In this document: positions 44,183 through 53,572 of the stretch, piece after piece | How positions within the stretch are numbered: the stretch's first letter is position 1 | Layout of the letters: each line of letters starts with the position of its first letter | From: Prevotella lacticifex | GTDB taxonomy: Bacteria; Bacteroidota; Bacteroidia; Bacteroidales; Bacteroidaceae | Length of the DNA: 64,000 nt | NCBI RefSeq assembly: GCF_019973375.1 | Contig: NZ_BPTV01000001.1 | Location: forward strand, 248,001-312,000 | Direction: 5' to 3' | Made by a program: the position numbers and the translations under genes | Notes under the pieces: generated by a model | Seen by the model: only the letters and a program-made list of their open reading frames with translations | Told to the model about the DNA's origin: nothing | Databases searched by the model: none

Positions 44183-44205
44183 CTGTAGCGCAAATAGATT
44201 TTAGG

Positions 44206-44250
44206 AAAGTTGCAGAAGCTGTTGACCATTCAGTTTCTGCAACTTTTTTT
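44206..44250 (+). terminator. Intrinsic terminator of the acpP-fabF-rnc unit
   Basis: AAAGTTGCAGAAGCTG pairs with CAGTTTCTGCAACTTT across a short loop and ends in seven T. It begins 24 bp after the rnc stop codon. Confidence 0.85.
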
Positions 44251-44297
44251 GTTGCCTTAGGTGGAGTGAATGGAGTGGATGGAACGAATCGAAATTC

Positions 44298-44494
44298 TGA
44301 AAAATCTTTACTGCAATTCAATATGGGCCATTTCGGCTTGCGAAACGGCCCGTTTCGGCTTCTAAAACGGTCCGTTTCAGCGTGCGAAACGGCCCGTTTT
44401 AGAACGCCAAATGGCATGTATTGATAAGTGATTATAAATCAATTAATTACAAAGATGGTTCAGAAAGGAGTATTGTTTGAATTATTTTTACATC
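44298..44494 (+). repeat. Palindrome-array intergenic element, copy 5
   Basis: 197 bp, forward, with unit starts at 44343, 44365, 44387 and 44409. End repeats are CTGAAAAATCTTTACTGC and TTGAATTATTTTTACATC. This is the only copy between two genes of the same direction; it lies after the rnc terminator. The following 44495-44698 has no feature. Confidence 0.92.
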
Positions 44495-44734
44495 TTATAA
44501 GCCTCTCCCCCACCCTCTCCTGCTGATGAAAATGAAGTGACAAACGTGCCTTGCCTACGCAATTTCAATTCTTTCGAGTGCGGTAATGTAAGGAATGACA
44601 ACATCGCGGAGTCACCGCCACGCAGCAGAAAAAGGCATAATAACCAGATTATATATATTAAATAAAGTAAAAAACGATGCTTTTGCCGGAGATTTATGTA
44701 ATTTTGTCAGTTCAAAAAATTATCTATCAAACAA

Positions 44735-46270
44735 ATGAGTCTGACCAGTATAGCAAGGATGTTCTTCCAGAGCCGCATGCGCGAGCTTGACACCTATCCT
44801 GCCAACGGCGAGCAGATGCAGCGCGACGTGCTGCGCTTTCTCGTCTCGAGGGCAAAGGATACGGAGTTTGGTATGAAGCACCTTTTCAACCATATCAACA
44901 ATTACGACGACTACGTGAGGAACGTACCCGTCAACGACTACGAGACGCTCAAGGGCGACATTGACCGCATGCGCCATGGCGAGAAGGACATTCTGTGGCC
45001 CGGACTGGTGAAGTGGTATGCCAAGAGCTCCGGAACAACCAACGACAAGAGCAAGTTCATACCCGTCACGCAGGAGGGCCTGCAGCACATCCACTATCAA
45101 GGTCCGAAGGATTGCGTCACGTTCTATCTGCGCAACAATCCCAAGAGCCGCATCTTCGACGGCCGAAGCCTCATTCTCGGAGGCAGCCACCAGTCGAACT
45201 ACAACCTCCCCAACTCGCTCGTCGGCGATCTCAGTGCCATCCTCATCGAGAATATCACGCCGTTAGCCGAACTCGTCAGGGTGCCGAAGAAGGCTACAGC
45301 CCTCATCAGCGACTTCGAGGTGAAACGGGACAGGATTGCCCGCGAGACGATGAACAAGAACGTCACAAACATCTCCGGCGTACCGTCGTGGATGCTCTCC
45401 GTACTCGTGCGCATTCTCGAAATTTCGGGAAAGAAGCACATCGAGGACGTATGGCCTAACCTCGAGGTATTCTTCCACGGGGGAATAGCCTTCACGCCCT
45501 ACCGCAAGCAGTACGAGCAGATCATCACAAGCGATAAGATGCACTACATGGAAACCTACAACGCCAGCGAGGGTTTCTTCGGCATACAGGACGACCCGAC
45601 CGACAAGAGCATGCTCCTGATGCTCGACTACGGCGTATTCTACGAGTTCCTGCCCGTCGACGAGATAGGATCGAGCCACCCGAACATCGTGCCCCTCAGC
45701 GGCGTCGAGCTCGGAAAGAACTATGCCATGCTCATCAGCTCGTCGTGCGGACTGTGGAGATACGAAATCGGCGACACGGTAAGCTTCACGAGCCGCAATC
45801 CGTATAAGTTCGTCATCACGGGCCGGACAAAATACTTCATCAACGCTTTCGGCGAGGAACTCATCATGGACAACGCCGAGAAAGGACTCGCCTACGCCTG
45901 CGAGAAGACCGGTGCCATAGTATCCGAATATACCGCCGCACCGGTTTATATGGACGATAAGGCCAGATGCCGCCACCAGTGGCTCATAGAGTTCAGCAAG
46001 GAACCTGCCGACATCGACGCCTTCGCCGACATCCTCGACAAGCACCTTCAGGCCATCAACTCCGACTACGAGGCCAAGCGCTACCACGACATCACGCTCC
46101 AGCGCCTCGAAATCGTCAAGGCACGCCCGAACCTCTTCAACGACTGGCTGAAGGCCAAGGGCAAGCTCGGCGGACAGCACAAGGTGCCGCGACTGTCGAA
46201 CAACCGGAAAAATATTGACGAACTACTCGAGATGAACACTGCCAAAAGCAAGGGCAGTGAGCGGATATGA
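44735..46270 (+). CDS. GH3-family acyl-adenylating protein
   Basis: 511 residues, full length for the bacterial GH3 group. The ATP-binding P-loop-like motif is WYAKSSGTTNDKSKFIPVT (about 89-107), followed by the adenylate-forming motifs YNASEGFFGIQDD and LWRYEIGDTVSF, and the C-terminal FGEELIMDNAEKGL. Plant relatives conjugate amino acids to acyl substrates; the bacterial substrate is unknown. A -7 box TAATTTTG lies at 44699-44706. The genes downstream to DUF3108 follow with small gaps. Confidence 0.9.
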   Translation: MSLTSIARMFFQSRMRELDTYPANGEQMQRDVLRFLVSRAKDTEFGMKHLFNHINNYDDYVRNVPVNDYETLKGDIDRMRHGEKDILWPGLVKWYAKSSGTTNDKSKFIPVTQEGLQHIHYQGPKDCVTFYLRNNPKSRIFDGRSLILGGSHQSNYNLPNSLVGDLSAILIENITPLAELVRVPKKATALISDFEVKRDRIARETMNKNVTNISGVPSWMLSVLVRILEISGKKHIEDVWPNLEVFFHGGIAFTPYRKQYEQIITSDKMHYMETYNASEGFFGIQDDPTDKSMLLMLDYGVFYEFLPVDEIGSSHPNIVPLSGVELGKNYAMLISSSCGLWRYEIGDTVSFTSRNPYKFVITGRTKYFINAFGEELIMDNAEKGLAYACEKTGAIVSEYTAAPVYMDDKARCRHQWLIEFSKEPADIDAFADILDKHLQAINSDYEAKRYHDITLQRLEIVKARPNLFNDWLKAKGKLGGQHKVPRLSNNRKNIDELLEMNTAKSKGSERI

Positions 46271-46324
46271 TGAACCCGGAAGATGGCTTTGAGGCAAGGA
46301 TTGTAATACACACACATAAGGATA

Positions 46325-48313
46325 ATGAAACAAAGCAAATTCGATAAACCGTCAAGCAGGAAGGCACTGCACTTCTTACCCTTTTGCGCTCTTGCACTCC
46401 TACTCTCAGCCTGCGCCAAGATGGGACAACCCGATGGGGGATGGTACGACGAGACACCACCACAGGTCATCGCCGAATCGCCGTCAGACGGGGCCACAGG
46501 GGTCAACAGCAAAAAGGCCACACTATACTTCAGCGAGTACATAAAAATTGACAATCCAACGGAGAATGTCGTCGTCTCGCCACCACAAAAGGAGGCTCCG
46601 GAAATAAAAAACGAGGGAAAGAAAATATCGGTCAAACTCATCGACGACCTCAAGCCGAACACTACATACACCATCGACTTCTCCAACGCCATATCGGACA
46701 ACAACGAGGGAAATCCGTTGGGCAACTACACCTACACCTTCTCCACCGGCGACCATATCGACACCATGGAGGTGGCAGGATGCGTCGTAGAGGCCGATAA
46801 TCTCGAACCGGTGAAGGGAATTCTCGTAGGACTCTACGACAATTTCGCCGACAGTGCCTTCACCACACTGCCCATGCTGCGCGTGGCACGCACAGACGAC
46901 ACAGGACACTTCGACATCAAGGGTGTGCGCAACGGAAAATATCACGTCTTCGCCCTGCAGGATGCCGACAACAACTATATTTTCAATGCCAAGAGCGAGA
47001 TGATAGCCTTCGACAAGACCGTCTATGCCACCACCTGCCGACCCGACATCAGGCAGGACACCATCTGGCGCGACTCGCTTCATATTCAGGACATTAAGCG
47101 CATTCCATACACTCACTTCCTGCCCGACAACATAGTCCTGCGGGCGTTCAACGAGGAACTTACCGACCGATATTTCCAGAAGGCCGACCGCGCGGAGGCC
47201 GACCACTTCTCGCTAATCTTCACTTACGGCGACAGCGAGATGCCGAGGATTAAAGGGCTGAACTTCAACGCCGACAACGCGTTCATCGTCGAGCCATCGG
47301 TCAATACCGACACTATAACCTACTGGCTCCGCGACTCCGCTCTCGTCGACCAGGACACGCTGAACATTCAGCTGCAATACCGCATGACCGACAGCACGGG
47401 GACACTCGTACCGCAGACCGATACCCTGCAAATACTCTCGAAACAGCCCTACGAAAAGCGGCTGAAGAAGCAGCAGGAGCAGTTCGACAAATGGAAAAAA
47501 GCTCAGGAAAAGAGAAAGAAGAAGGGCGAATCGTATCAGACGGTGATGCCGGCCGAAGTGCTCAAGCCCGACTATAATATCGGTTCGACTATCAATCCCG
47601 ACCAGACACCGACGATATACATGCCCAAGCCGCTGGCAAGGATGGACACGGCGAAAATCCATCTCTACGAGAAAATCGACACCACATGGACCCCGATACC
47701 GTTCCAGATAGGTGAGGACCCGTCGCGACCGCGCACCTACCGGCTCATCGGCGAGTGGCGACCGGGACGGCAGTACAGCCTCGAAACCGACTCGATGGCC
47801 TTCACCGACATCTACGGCCACGTCTCAGCGGCCGACAAGCAGGGATTCCGAGTGCCCGAAGAGGACGAATACAATACGCTGCCAGTGAATATCACCGGAT
47901 TCGACGGTAAGCACATCGTCGTCAGACTCCTCGACCAGTCGGGAAAAACGATAAAGGAGCAGGCCTCGGACAACTCGCAGGTGGTATTCCAATGGATAAA
48001 ACCGGGAACGTACTACATGAGTATGTTCGTCGACGACAACCGCAACGGACGGTGGGACACGGGCGACTACAAGGCCAACCGGCAGCCGGAGGCGCTCTAC
48101 TACTACGACGACAAGATAGAGCGCAAGGCCAAATGGGACGACGTCGTCACGTGGAATCCGACGGCAAAACCGCTTAATCAGCAGAAACCGAGCCGATTAG
48201 TGAAGACGAAAAGTACGGCTCAGAAGAAGATCAAAAACCGCAATGCCGAGAGAGCCAAGAGCCTCGGCATCCCATATATACCCGGACAGACGGGAGTAAC
48301 GGAAAAGAAATAA
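46325..48313 (+). CDS. Ig-like (Big_5) domain lipoprotein
   Basis: 662 residues. The signal ends in lipobox LLSAC with Cys30. Residues about 45-140 form a Big_5-type Ig-like domain (AESPSDGATGVNSKKATLYFSE). A carnitine-binding-like or CNA_B-like beta domain follows (about 150-215, DDTGHFDIKGVRNGKYHVFA). The C-terminal half is beta-rich with a basic stretch (KRLKKQQEQFDKWKKAQEK) near residue 380 and a Lys/Arg-rich end. Function is not known; it is anchored at the envelope. It lies 54 bp after the GH3 gene and 29 bp before the DUF3108 gene. Confidence 0.85.
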   Translation: MKQSKFDKPSSRKALHFLPFCALALLLSACAKMGQPDGGWYDETPPQVIAESPSDGATGVNSKKATLYFSEYIKIDNPTENVVVSPPQKEAPEIKNEGKKISVKLIDDLKPNTTYTIDFSNAISDNNEGNPLGNYTYTFSTGDHIDTMEVAGCVVEADNLEPVKGILVGLYDNFADSAFTTLPMLRVARTDDTGHFDIKGVRNGKYHVFALQDADNNYIFNAKSEMIAFDKTVYATTCRPDIRQDTIWRDSLHIQDIKRIPYTHFLPDNIVLRAFNEELTDRYFQKADRAEADHFSLIFTYGDSEMPRIKGLNFNADNAFIVEPSVNTDTITYWLRDSALVDQDTLNIQLQYRMTDSTGTLVPQTDTLQILSKQPYEKRLKKQQEQFDKWKKAQEKRKKKGESYQTVMPAEVLKPDYNIGSTINPDQTPTIYMPKPLARMDTAKIHLYEKIDTTWTPIPFQIGEDPSRPRTYRLIGEWRPGRQYSLETDSMAFTDIYGHVSAADKQGFRVPEEDEYNTLPVNITGFDGKHIVVRLLDQSGKTIKEQASDNSQVVFQWIKPGTYYMSMFVDDNRNGRWDTGDYKANRQPEALYYYDDKIERKAKWDDVVTWNPTAKPLNQQKPSRLVKTKSTAQKKIKNRNAERAKSLGIPYIPGQTGVTEKK

Positions 48314-48342
48314 CAAAAAGTAGAAAGTAAACAGAACGCATC

Positions 48343-49149
48343 ATGAATACTCAAGCAAAGAAATTGCGACTGCTCCTCATCGCGCTCCTCATGACACTGT
48401 CGGTAGGAGTCCACGCTCAGGGAATGGCAAACACTGCATTCAAGGCTGGGGAATTCCTCTCCTACAATCTCTATTTCAACTGGAAATTCGTTTGGATAAA
48501 GGCCGGAAATGCATCGCTGTCGACGACTCTCACACGATTCAAGGGTCAGAACGCCTACAAAGCGAGCCTTAACGCAAGCACAAACTCGAGAGCCGACAAG
48601 TTCTATATCATCCGCGACAACCTGACAGCCTACTGCACAGGCAATCTCGTACCGCTCTTCTACTCGAAGACGACACACGAGGGCGACAGGCGGAATCTCG
48701 ACGAGGTGAACTACACTTTCAACGGTTCGCGATGCACTATAAAGCAGCGCCGCCGCAAGACTGATGGCTCCAACCACTACAAGACTACTGTCAAGAGCAA
48801 CGCCTTCGACATGCTAAGCGTCTTCCTCAGAGCGCGCTCGTGGGATGCCGCACACTGGAGAACGGGCTATAAGGTGGGATTCAATATCGTCGACGGCAAC
48901 AGCTGCAACCCGGCTTACATCCAATATGGCGGCAAAACGAATATTTCGGGCGACAACGGACATAAATACCGCTGCCTGAAACTGTCGTACTTCGAGAACG
49001 AAGGAAAGGGTTACAAGCGCATAGCCACATTCTACGTCACCGATGATAAGAACCATATACCGGTGCTCATCGACCTCAACCTCAAGTTCGGTTCGGCAAA
49101 GGCCAAGATTGTAAGCATCAGAGGAAATCGCTATCCTGTAGAAGCATAA
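48343..49149 (+). CDS. DUF3108 family secreted protein
   Basis: 268 residues with a signal peptide ending in SVGVHAQ (about residue 26). The mature protein has the DUF3108 start FKAGEFLSYNLYFNWKFVWIKAGNA and the later KVGFNIVDGNSCNPAYIQY and VPVLIDLNLKFGSAKAKI. It is predicted to be a beta-rich periplasmic protein. Biochemical role unknown; it ends the GH3/Ig unit with a strong terminator. Confidence 0.87.
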   Translation: MNTQAKKLRLLLIALLMTLSVGVHAQGMANTAFKAGEFLSYNLYFNWKFVWIKAGNASLSTTLTRFKGQNAYKASLNASTNSRADKFYIIRDNLTAYCTGNLVPLFYSKTTHEGDRRNLDEVNYTFNGSRCTIKQRRRKTDGSNHYKTTVKSNAFDMLSVFLRARSWDAAHWRTGYKVGFNIVDGNSCNPAYIQYGGKTNISGDNGHKYRCLKLSYFENEGKGYKRIATFYVTDDKNHIPVLIDLNLKFGSAKAKIVSIRGNRYPVEA

Positions 49150-49218
49150 GCATGGTTTTTACCGCTTCTGAGGTATAAACAAGCACTGAGAACCGGTAAA
49201 AATAAACCGCAAGACAAT

Positions 49219-49279
49219 AAAAAAGGTCTTTTCCACTGTCTTAACCTGCAAGGGTTATGATGTGGAAAAGACCTTTTTT
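49219..49279. terminator. Bidirectional intrinsic terminator between DUF3108 and rhaT
   Basis: Arms 49219-49236 and 49262-49279 are perfectly complementary over 18 bp (AAAAAAGGTCTTTTCCAC). The ends give A-run/T-run on both strands, so it can stop transcription from either side. Confidence 0.9.
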
Positions 49280-49299
49280 CGTGATTTAAAAAGCGGTAA

Positions 49300-50334
49300 T
49301 TATATCAGCTGCGGAAGGAAACACGACACGATGAGCACCACTATACCGGCTATGAGCACCGTTACGGTCTTACGTGAGCATCCGTTCCACTCGTGGAGAA
49401 TAATCCCCCACACATTCGAGAACGTCACGTTGAGGGCCATAAGAATGCAGAACGAGAGGGTCATGAGCGTTGGCGACGACGTAAGGAATCCCTTGCCGAG
49501 CGACAAACCGAAGAACTGGCTGTACCACAACGCTCCTGCAAGAATGCAGAAGAGGAGGTTGTTGGACCAGACATTGCCCTTGCGGTAGTCGGACCAGGTA
49601 TTATTCTTGTGGTTCTGCCAGAAACAATAGACGGCATTGGTGAAGAAACCGCCGAGGGTAACGAGGAACGTGGCAGGGAGGGTCTTGAACATATCGGGGG
49701 TCATATCGCCGAAATTGATGTCCTTGCCGAACTCCAGACCGACGTTGAAACATCCGCTCATGAATCCCGACAGCAACGCAATGACGATGCCCTTGGGGAA
49801 GTTGAAGTCGCGGACAGCCTCCTTCTTCTGCTCGTCGCTGAGCGAGTCGGCCTTCATCTTGCCCGCCACACCGATGATGGCTATACCCACGAGTGTCACC
49901 GCAACACCGATGAGAACGGCGGCTGTGAGCGACGAGAGGGCGTTCATTTCGGGGAAGAAGATGTTAAGCAGGACCGGTCCCATGATTGTTCCTAATCCGG
50001 CACATGTGCCGAGGGCTATCGACTGTCCGAGAGCTACGCCGAGATAGCGCATCGAAAGTCCGAAGGTCAGACCGCCGATGCCCCACAGAAGGCCGAAGAA
50101 AACGGTCATAACGATGTTGAACGACGGCGCGGCGGCGAACATCTCAGTCAGCGAATGGCCTTCGGGAACAGCCAACAGCATACCTAAAAACGGGAGGACA
50201 AGCCACGCAAAGACACCCTGGACGAGCCAGTAACTCTCCCACGACCAGTCCTTAATCTTGTTTATCGGGACGTAGGAGCTGCTCTGGCAGAAGGCTCCCA
50301 CGGCAATAATCAAAAGTCCTAATAGTATTTCCAT
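49300..50334 (-). CDS. rhaT: L-rhamnose/proton symporter
   Basis: 344 residues with ten hydrophobic segments, as in E. coli RhaT. Landmarks are ILLGLLIIAVGAFCQSSSYVPINKIKDWSWE at the start (here 344 against about 344 in the family), LWGIGGLTFGLSMRYLGVALGQSI and FFTNAVYCFWQNHKNNTW. It imports L-rhamnose with protons. It is the last gene of rhaBAT. A terminator-like hairpin ends 7 bp before the start codon. Confidence 0.93.
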   Translation of the reverse strand: MEILLGLLIIAVGAFCQSSSYVPINKIKDWSWESYWLVQGVFAWLVLPFLGMLLAVPEGHSLTEMFAAAPSFNIVMTVFFGLLWGIGGLTFGLSMRYLGVALGQSIALGTCAGLGTIMGPVLLNIFFPEMNALSSLTAAVLIGVAVTLVGIAIIGVAGKMKADSLSDEQKKEAVRDFNFPKGIVIALLSGFMSGCFNVGLEFGKDINFGDMTPDMFKTLPATFLVTLGGFFTNAVYCFWQNHKNNTWSDYRKGNVWSNNLLFCILAGALWYSQFFGLSLGKGFLTSSPTLMTLSFCILMALNVTFSNVWGIILHEWNGCSRKTVTVLIAGIVVLIVSCFLPQLI

Positions 50335-50344
50335 AATGAAAAAA

Positions 50345-50388
50345 CCTCCTCCAAGCCCTCCACAATGGAGTGTCGGGCCGGAGGAGGA
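50345..50388 (-). terminator. Terminator-like hairpin directly before the rhaT start
   Basis: CCTCCTCC and CCCTCCAC-type arms form a long GC-rich stem on the minus strand, followed by TTTTTT and then CATTATG, the rhaT start codon. It could reduce rhaT transcription relative to rhaBA. Confidence 0.7.
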
Positions 50389-50396
50389 CGCGATGA

Positions 50397-51650
50397 TTAC
50401 TTTCTCTTGAATGTCACTTCACTCTCGTATTTCTCAATCTCGGGGATGTATTCCTCACCAACAGGAACATTGTTCTTGAGGTTGAAATAGTCGTAGACGG
50501 CTCCGAGCGGCAGAGTTTTCTCCTCCTCCATGAGCGCAAGGCGCTGGAAGAGCTGTCCGTTGTCCTCATACTTGCGCAGCAGGTCGAGCGGCTCAAGGAA
50601 GGCGGCGAGCAGCGACTTCTGTGTGGCACGGGTACCGATGATATAAGCTCCTATGCGGTCGATGGACGCATCGAAGTAGTCGAGACCGATATGAGCACGG
50701 TGGAGCTGTCCGGCGCGGACGAGCTCGAAGAAGAGGTTGCGCGTATTGTCGTCGAAGAGGGTCACGTGGTCGGAATCCCAGTGCATAGGACGGCTGACGT
50801 GAAGCATGAGCTCAGGAACGAAGAGGAGCAGCGACGAAACGGCGTTGGATACGTCCTCGGTGGGCTCGTAGTGGCCTGTGTCGAGGGTGTACATCATATT
50901 GTTCTTGGCACAGTAGCCGGCAACGAAGTCGTGGCTGCCAACGGTGAAGGCCTCAAGGCCAATACCGAACAGCTTTGCCTCAAGACAGGTCTTCATATTC
51001 GGGAGGTTCTCGCTCATAATCTCGTCGAGACTCTCCTTGAAAATCTTTCTGTAACGGTACTTTTCGGTCGTGTAGTCCTTCGAACCGTCGTGCACCCAGA
51101 TGTTCATAATGCACGGATCGTCCTGGTATTTACCCATGGCGTCGGCAATGCGGCGGCATCTCTTGGTGTGCTCAATCCAGAAATTGCGTATGCCATCGTC
51201 GGGATTGGCCAGCGAGAGGCTTCCGCTCTTAGGGTGGGAGAAACTGGTTGAGTTGAAGTCGAGCTTCAGATTCTTCTCCTTTGCCCACTGCATCCAGCTC
51301 TCGAAGTGCTTTGGCTCCACCTGGTCGCGGTCGACAAATTTGCCGCCGAAGTCGCCGTAAGTCTCGTGAAGGTTAAGGCGGAAGGTACCGGCAAGCATCG
51401 ACTGCACCTTCTCGATGTCCTGTCGGAGCTCATCGATGTTGCGGGCACGGCCGGGGAAGTTTCCCGTTGTCATGATACCGCCGCTGAGAGCATCGTTGCG
51501 CTCGAAGCCGACAACGTCGTCGGCCTGCCAGCAGTGGAGCGAGATAGGGGTCTGCTCCAGAGTCGCAATGGCTTTGTCGGTGTCAACACCAAAGGCAGCG
51601 TAACGCTCCTTTGCTACTTCATAATTTTTCTTGATTGTCTCTTCATTCAT
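50397..51650 (-). CDS. rhaA: L-rhamnose isomerase
   Basis: 417 residues, matching the 419 of E. coli RhaA. Conserved blocks are ISLHCWQADDVVGFE, LNLHETYGDFGG, IWVHDGSKD and DTGHYEPTEDVSN, followed by HVSRPMHWDSDHV with metal-binding His and Asp. It converts L-rhamnose to L-rhamnulose with a divalent metal. It is the second gene of rhaBAT, 146 bp after rhaB. Confidence 0.96.
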   Translation of the reverse strand: MNEETIKKNYEVAKERYAAFGVDTDKAIATLEQTPISLHCWQADDVVGFERNDALSGGIMTTGNFPGRARNIDELRQDIEKVQSMLAGTFRLNLHETYGDFGGKFVDRDQVEPKHFESWMQWAKEKNLKLDFNSTSFSHPKSGSLSLANPDDGIRNFWIEHTKRCRRIADAMGKYQDDPCIMNIWVHDGSKDYTTEKYRYRKIFKESLDEIMSENLPNMKTCLEAKLFGIGLEAFTVGSHDFVAGYCAKNNMMYTLDTGHYEPTEDVSNAVSSLLLFVPELMLHVSRPMHWDSDHVTLFDDNTRNLFFELVRAGQLHRAHIGLDYFDASIDRIGAYIIGTRATQKSLLAAFLEPLDLLRKYEDNGQLFQRLALMEEEKTLPLGAVYDYFNLKNNVPVGEEYIPEIEKYESEVTFKRK

Positions 51651-51796
51651 AAGTTTATATCTTTTTATCGTTTGGATTTAAATAGAAATTTGCCATTGCT
51701 CTGTTCTGATTATGACATTATCTCTTTCGTTATCAGTTGTTTATAGATAGAAATACATCATAAATCCAAGCCCTTTGCCATGGCTTTCTCCTTCAT

Positions 51797-53302
51797 TTAT
51801 TTGTTTGTTATCGACAGGAATTTGTCGTAAGCCTTATCCCAGTCGGCACTGTTCTGGGGTTCGAAACGGCGCAGGTCGATGCTCTCGGCAATGATTTTCC
51901 GCATCTGCCATACACTCTCAACGACTCCGGCGGCCTTAGCTTGCATCATGATGTTGCCGATGGCCGTGGCCTCCTGTGGTCCGGCAAGCACCGTTACACC
52001 GCACGAATTGGCCGTGAACTGGTTGAGATAGGCATTGAGCGATCCACCGCCGATGATGTGCAGAGTGTCGATATCGAAGTCGGCAAAGTCCTTCAGCCAC
52101 CCGAACACCTGACGGTAGCGGAGCGCCAGAGAGTCGAAAATACACCGGCAGATTTCTGCCCGTGTCGTCGGAACAGCCTCACCATGGCTCCGGCAGTAGT
52201 CGCCGATGGCCTTAATCATCGACTGTGGATTAGCAAAGACGGCATCGTCGGGGTTGATGAGGAAGCGGAAAGGCTCTTCGGCCATCGCCTCCTGCTGTAA
52301 GGTCTTGTGGGAGAGCAGCTCTTCGGCTGAACCCATTGATTCTTTCCACGACGCTTTCCACTCTCTACGGCAGCACTCATATATCCACATGCCGCAGATA
52401 TTCTTCAGAAAACGTGTTGTTCCCTCTATTCCGCCCTCGTTCGTGAAGTTAAGGTCGTAGGAGTGACTGTTAATGATTGGCTTGGCACTCTCTATTCCCA
52501 TAAGGCTCCATGTGCCCGAGCTGAGATAGGCAAACTTCTCGTTGCTTGCCGGCACAGCAGCCACTGCCGATGCCGTATCGTGGCCTGCGACAGCCACCAC
52601 CGGCACCTCGCCGAGGCCTGTCAGCCGCTGAACCTCAGGCGTTAAGCTGCCGACGACAGTCCCCGGGGCCGTCATCGGACCGAACTGGCTGCGCTTCATG
52701 CCGAGACTGTCGAGCAGTTCGGGGGCTATATCGCCAGTCGTGGGGTTGAGCATCTGACTCGTCGAGCACACCGTGTACTCGCATACAGCCTTGCCAGTGA
52801 GCATATAGCTGAGGGCATCGGGGATGAAGAGCACCTTGTCGGCATTCTTCAGGGCACTGTTTCCAGCCTTCTGCATGGCATAAAGCTGGAAAAGCGAGTT
52901 GAAATTCATAAACTGTATGCCCGTGAGCTCATAGACTTTCTCCTTCGGGAGCTTCCCAGCGAAGTAGTCGTCCATAACGCCGAAGGTGTGCGGATCGCGG
53001 TACGACAGCGGATTACGGAGCAGAGCACCGTCCGAAGCCACGAAAACGAAGTCGCAGCCCCATGTGTCGATGCCAATACTTGTTATGTTGATACCACGCT
53101 CATGGGCCGTGCGCAGACCACGGATAATCTCGTCATAGAGAGCGAAAATGTCCCAGTAGACATGTCCTCCGGTTGTGATAAGTTTATTGTCGAACCGCGT
53201 AATCTCGTCAAGAGCAATCTTTCCGTCGGCAAGACGACCAACGATTGTGCGTCCGCTGGTAGCGCCGAGGTCGACGGCGAAATATACTTGTTCCTCTTTC
53301 AT
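51797..53302 (-). CDS. rhaB: Rhamnulokinase
   Basis: 501 residues of the FGGY carbohydrate kinase family. The N-terminal phosphate motif is FAVDLGATSGRTIVGRL, the FGGY-type signature covers VAVAGHDTASAVAAVP, and HIIGGGSLNAYLNQFTANSCGVTVLAGPQEATAIGN lies near residues 415-450. It phosphorylates L-rhamnulose at O1 with ATP. It is the first gene of rhaBAT, divergent from the AraC-type regulator. Confidence 0.95.
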   Translation of the reverse strand: MKEEQVYFAVDLGATSGRTIVGRLADGKIALDEITRFDNKLITTGGHVYWDIFALYDEIIRGLRTAHERGINITSIGIDTWGCDFVFVASDGALLRNPLSYRDPHTFGVMDDYFAGKLPKEKVYELTGIQFMNFNSLFQLYAMQKAGNSALKNADKVLFIPDALSYMLTGKAVCEYTVCSTSQMLNPTTGDIAPELLDSLGMKRSQFGPMTAPGTVVGSLTPEVQRLTGLGEVPVVAVAGHDTASAVAAVPASNEKFAYLSSGTWSLMGIESAKPIINSHSYDLNFTNEGGIEGTTRFLKNICGMWIYECCRREWKASWKESMGSAEELLSHKTLQQEAMAEEPFRFLINPDDAVFANPQSMIKAIGDYCRSHGEAVPTTRAEICRCIFDSLALRYRQVFGWLKDFADFDIDTLHIIGGGSLNAYLNQFTANSCGVTVLAGPQEATAIGNIMMQAKAAGVVESVWQMRKIIAESIDLRRFEPQNSADWDKAYDKFLSITNK

Positions 53303-53365
53303 ATATCCTTTCGTAATTTCTTGTTATTAGTATCCTTATTTAGGAAAGTGATTAGTTTTACGCTG

Positions 53366-53373
53366 CAAAATTA
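53366..53373 (-). promoter_or_regulatory. -7 box of the rhaBAT promoter
   Basis: TAATTTTG on the minus strand, 64 bp before rhaB. No TTTG is found at the -33 position, as expected for a promoter that needs an activator. Confidence 0.5.
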
Positions 53374-53398
53374 TATTTATTAATGATTTCATAGCTTG

Positions 53399-53473
53399 AC
53401 AAAATGATTTTAATACTCTACTATTTGAACGTCTCACCCTTACAAAATGATTTAATTACTATAATATTTGAAT
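53399..53473 (-). promoter_or_regulatory. Two direct repeats upstream of rhaB, candidate AraC-type operators
   Basis: ACAAAATGATTT...TATTTGAA occurs at 53399-53429 and again at 53442-53473, a 43-bp spacing (about four helical turns). The first copy abuts the -33 position of the rhaB promoter, the usual site for AraC/RhaS-type activators. Confidence 0.6.
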
Positions 53474-53537
53474 TTTTAAATCTCTTTTCTCGAAGAAAAG
53501 AACAGTAATAATATCCTCATAATTCAAAATAATTCAG

Positions 53538-53545
53538 TATCTTTG
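53538..53545 (+). promoter_or_regulatory. -7 box of the AraC-type regulator gene
   Basis: TATCTTTG, 27 bp before the start codon; the -33 region is not a good match. Confidence 0.45.
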
Positions 53546-53572
53546 CACACATAAGCAAGAAGTTCAACCATC

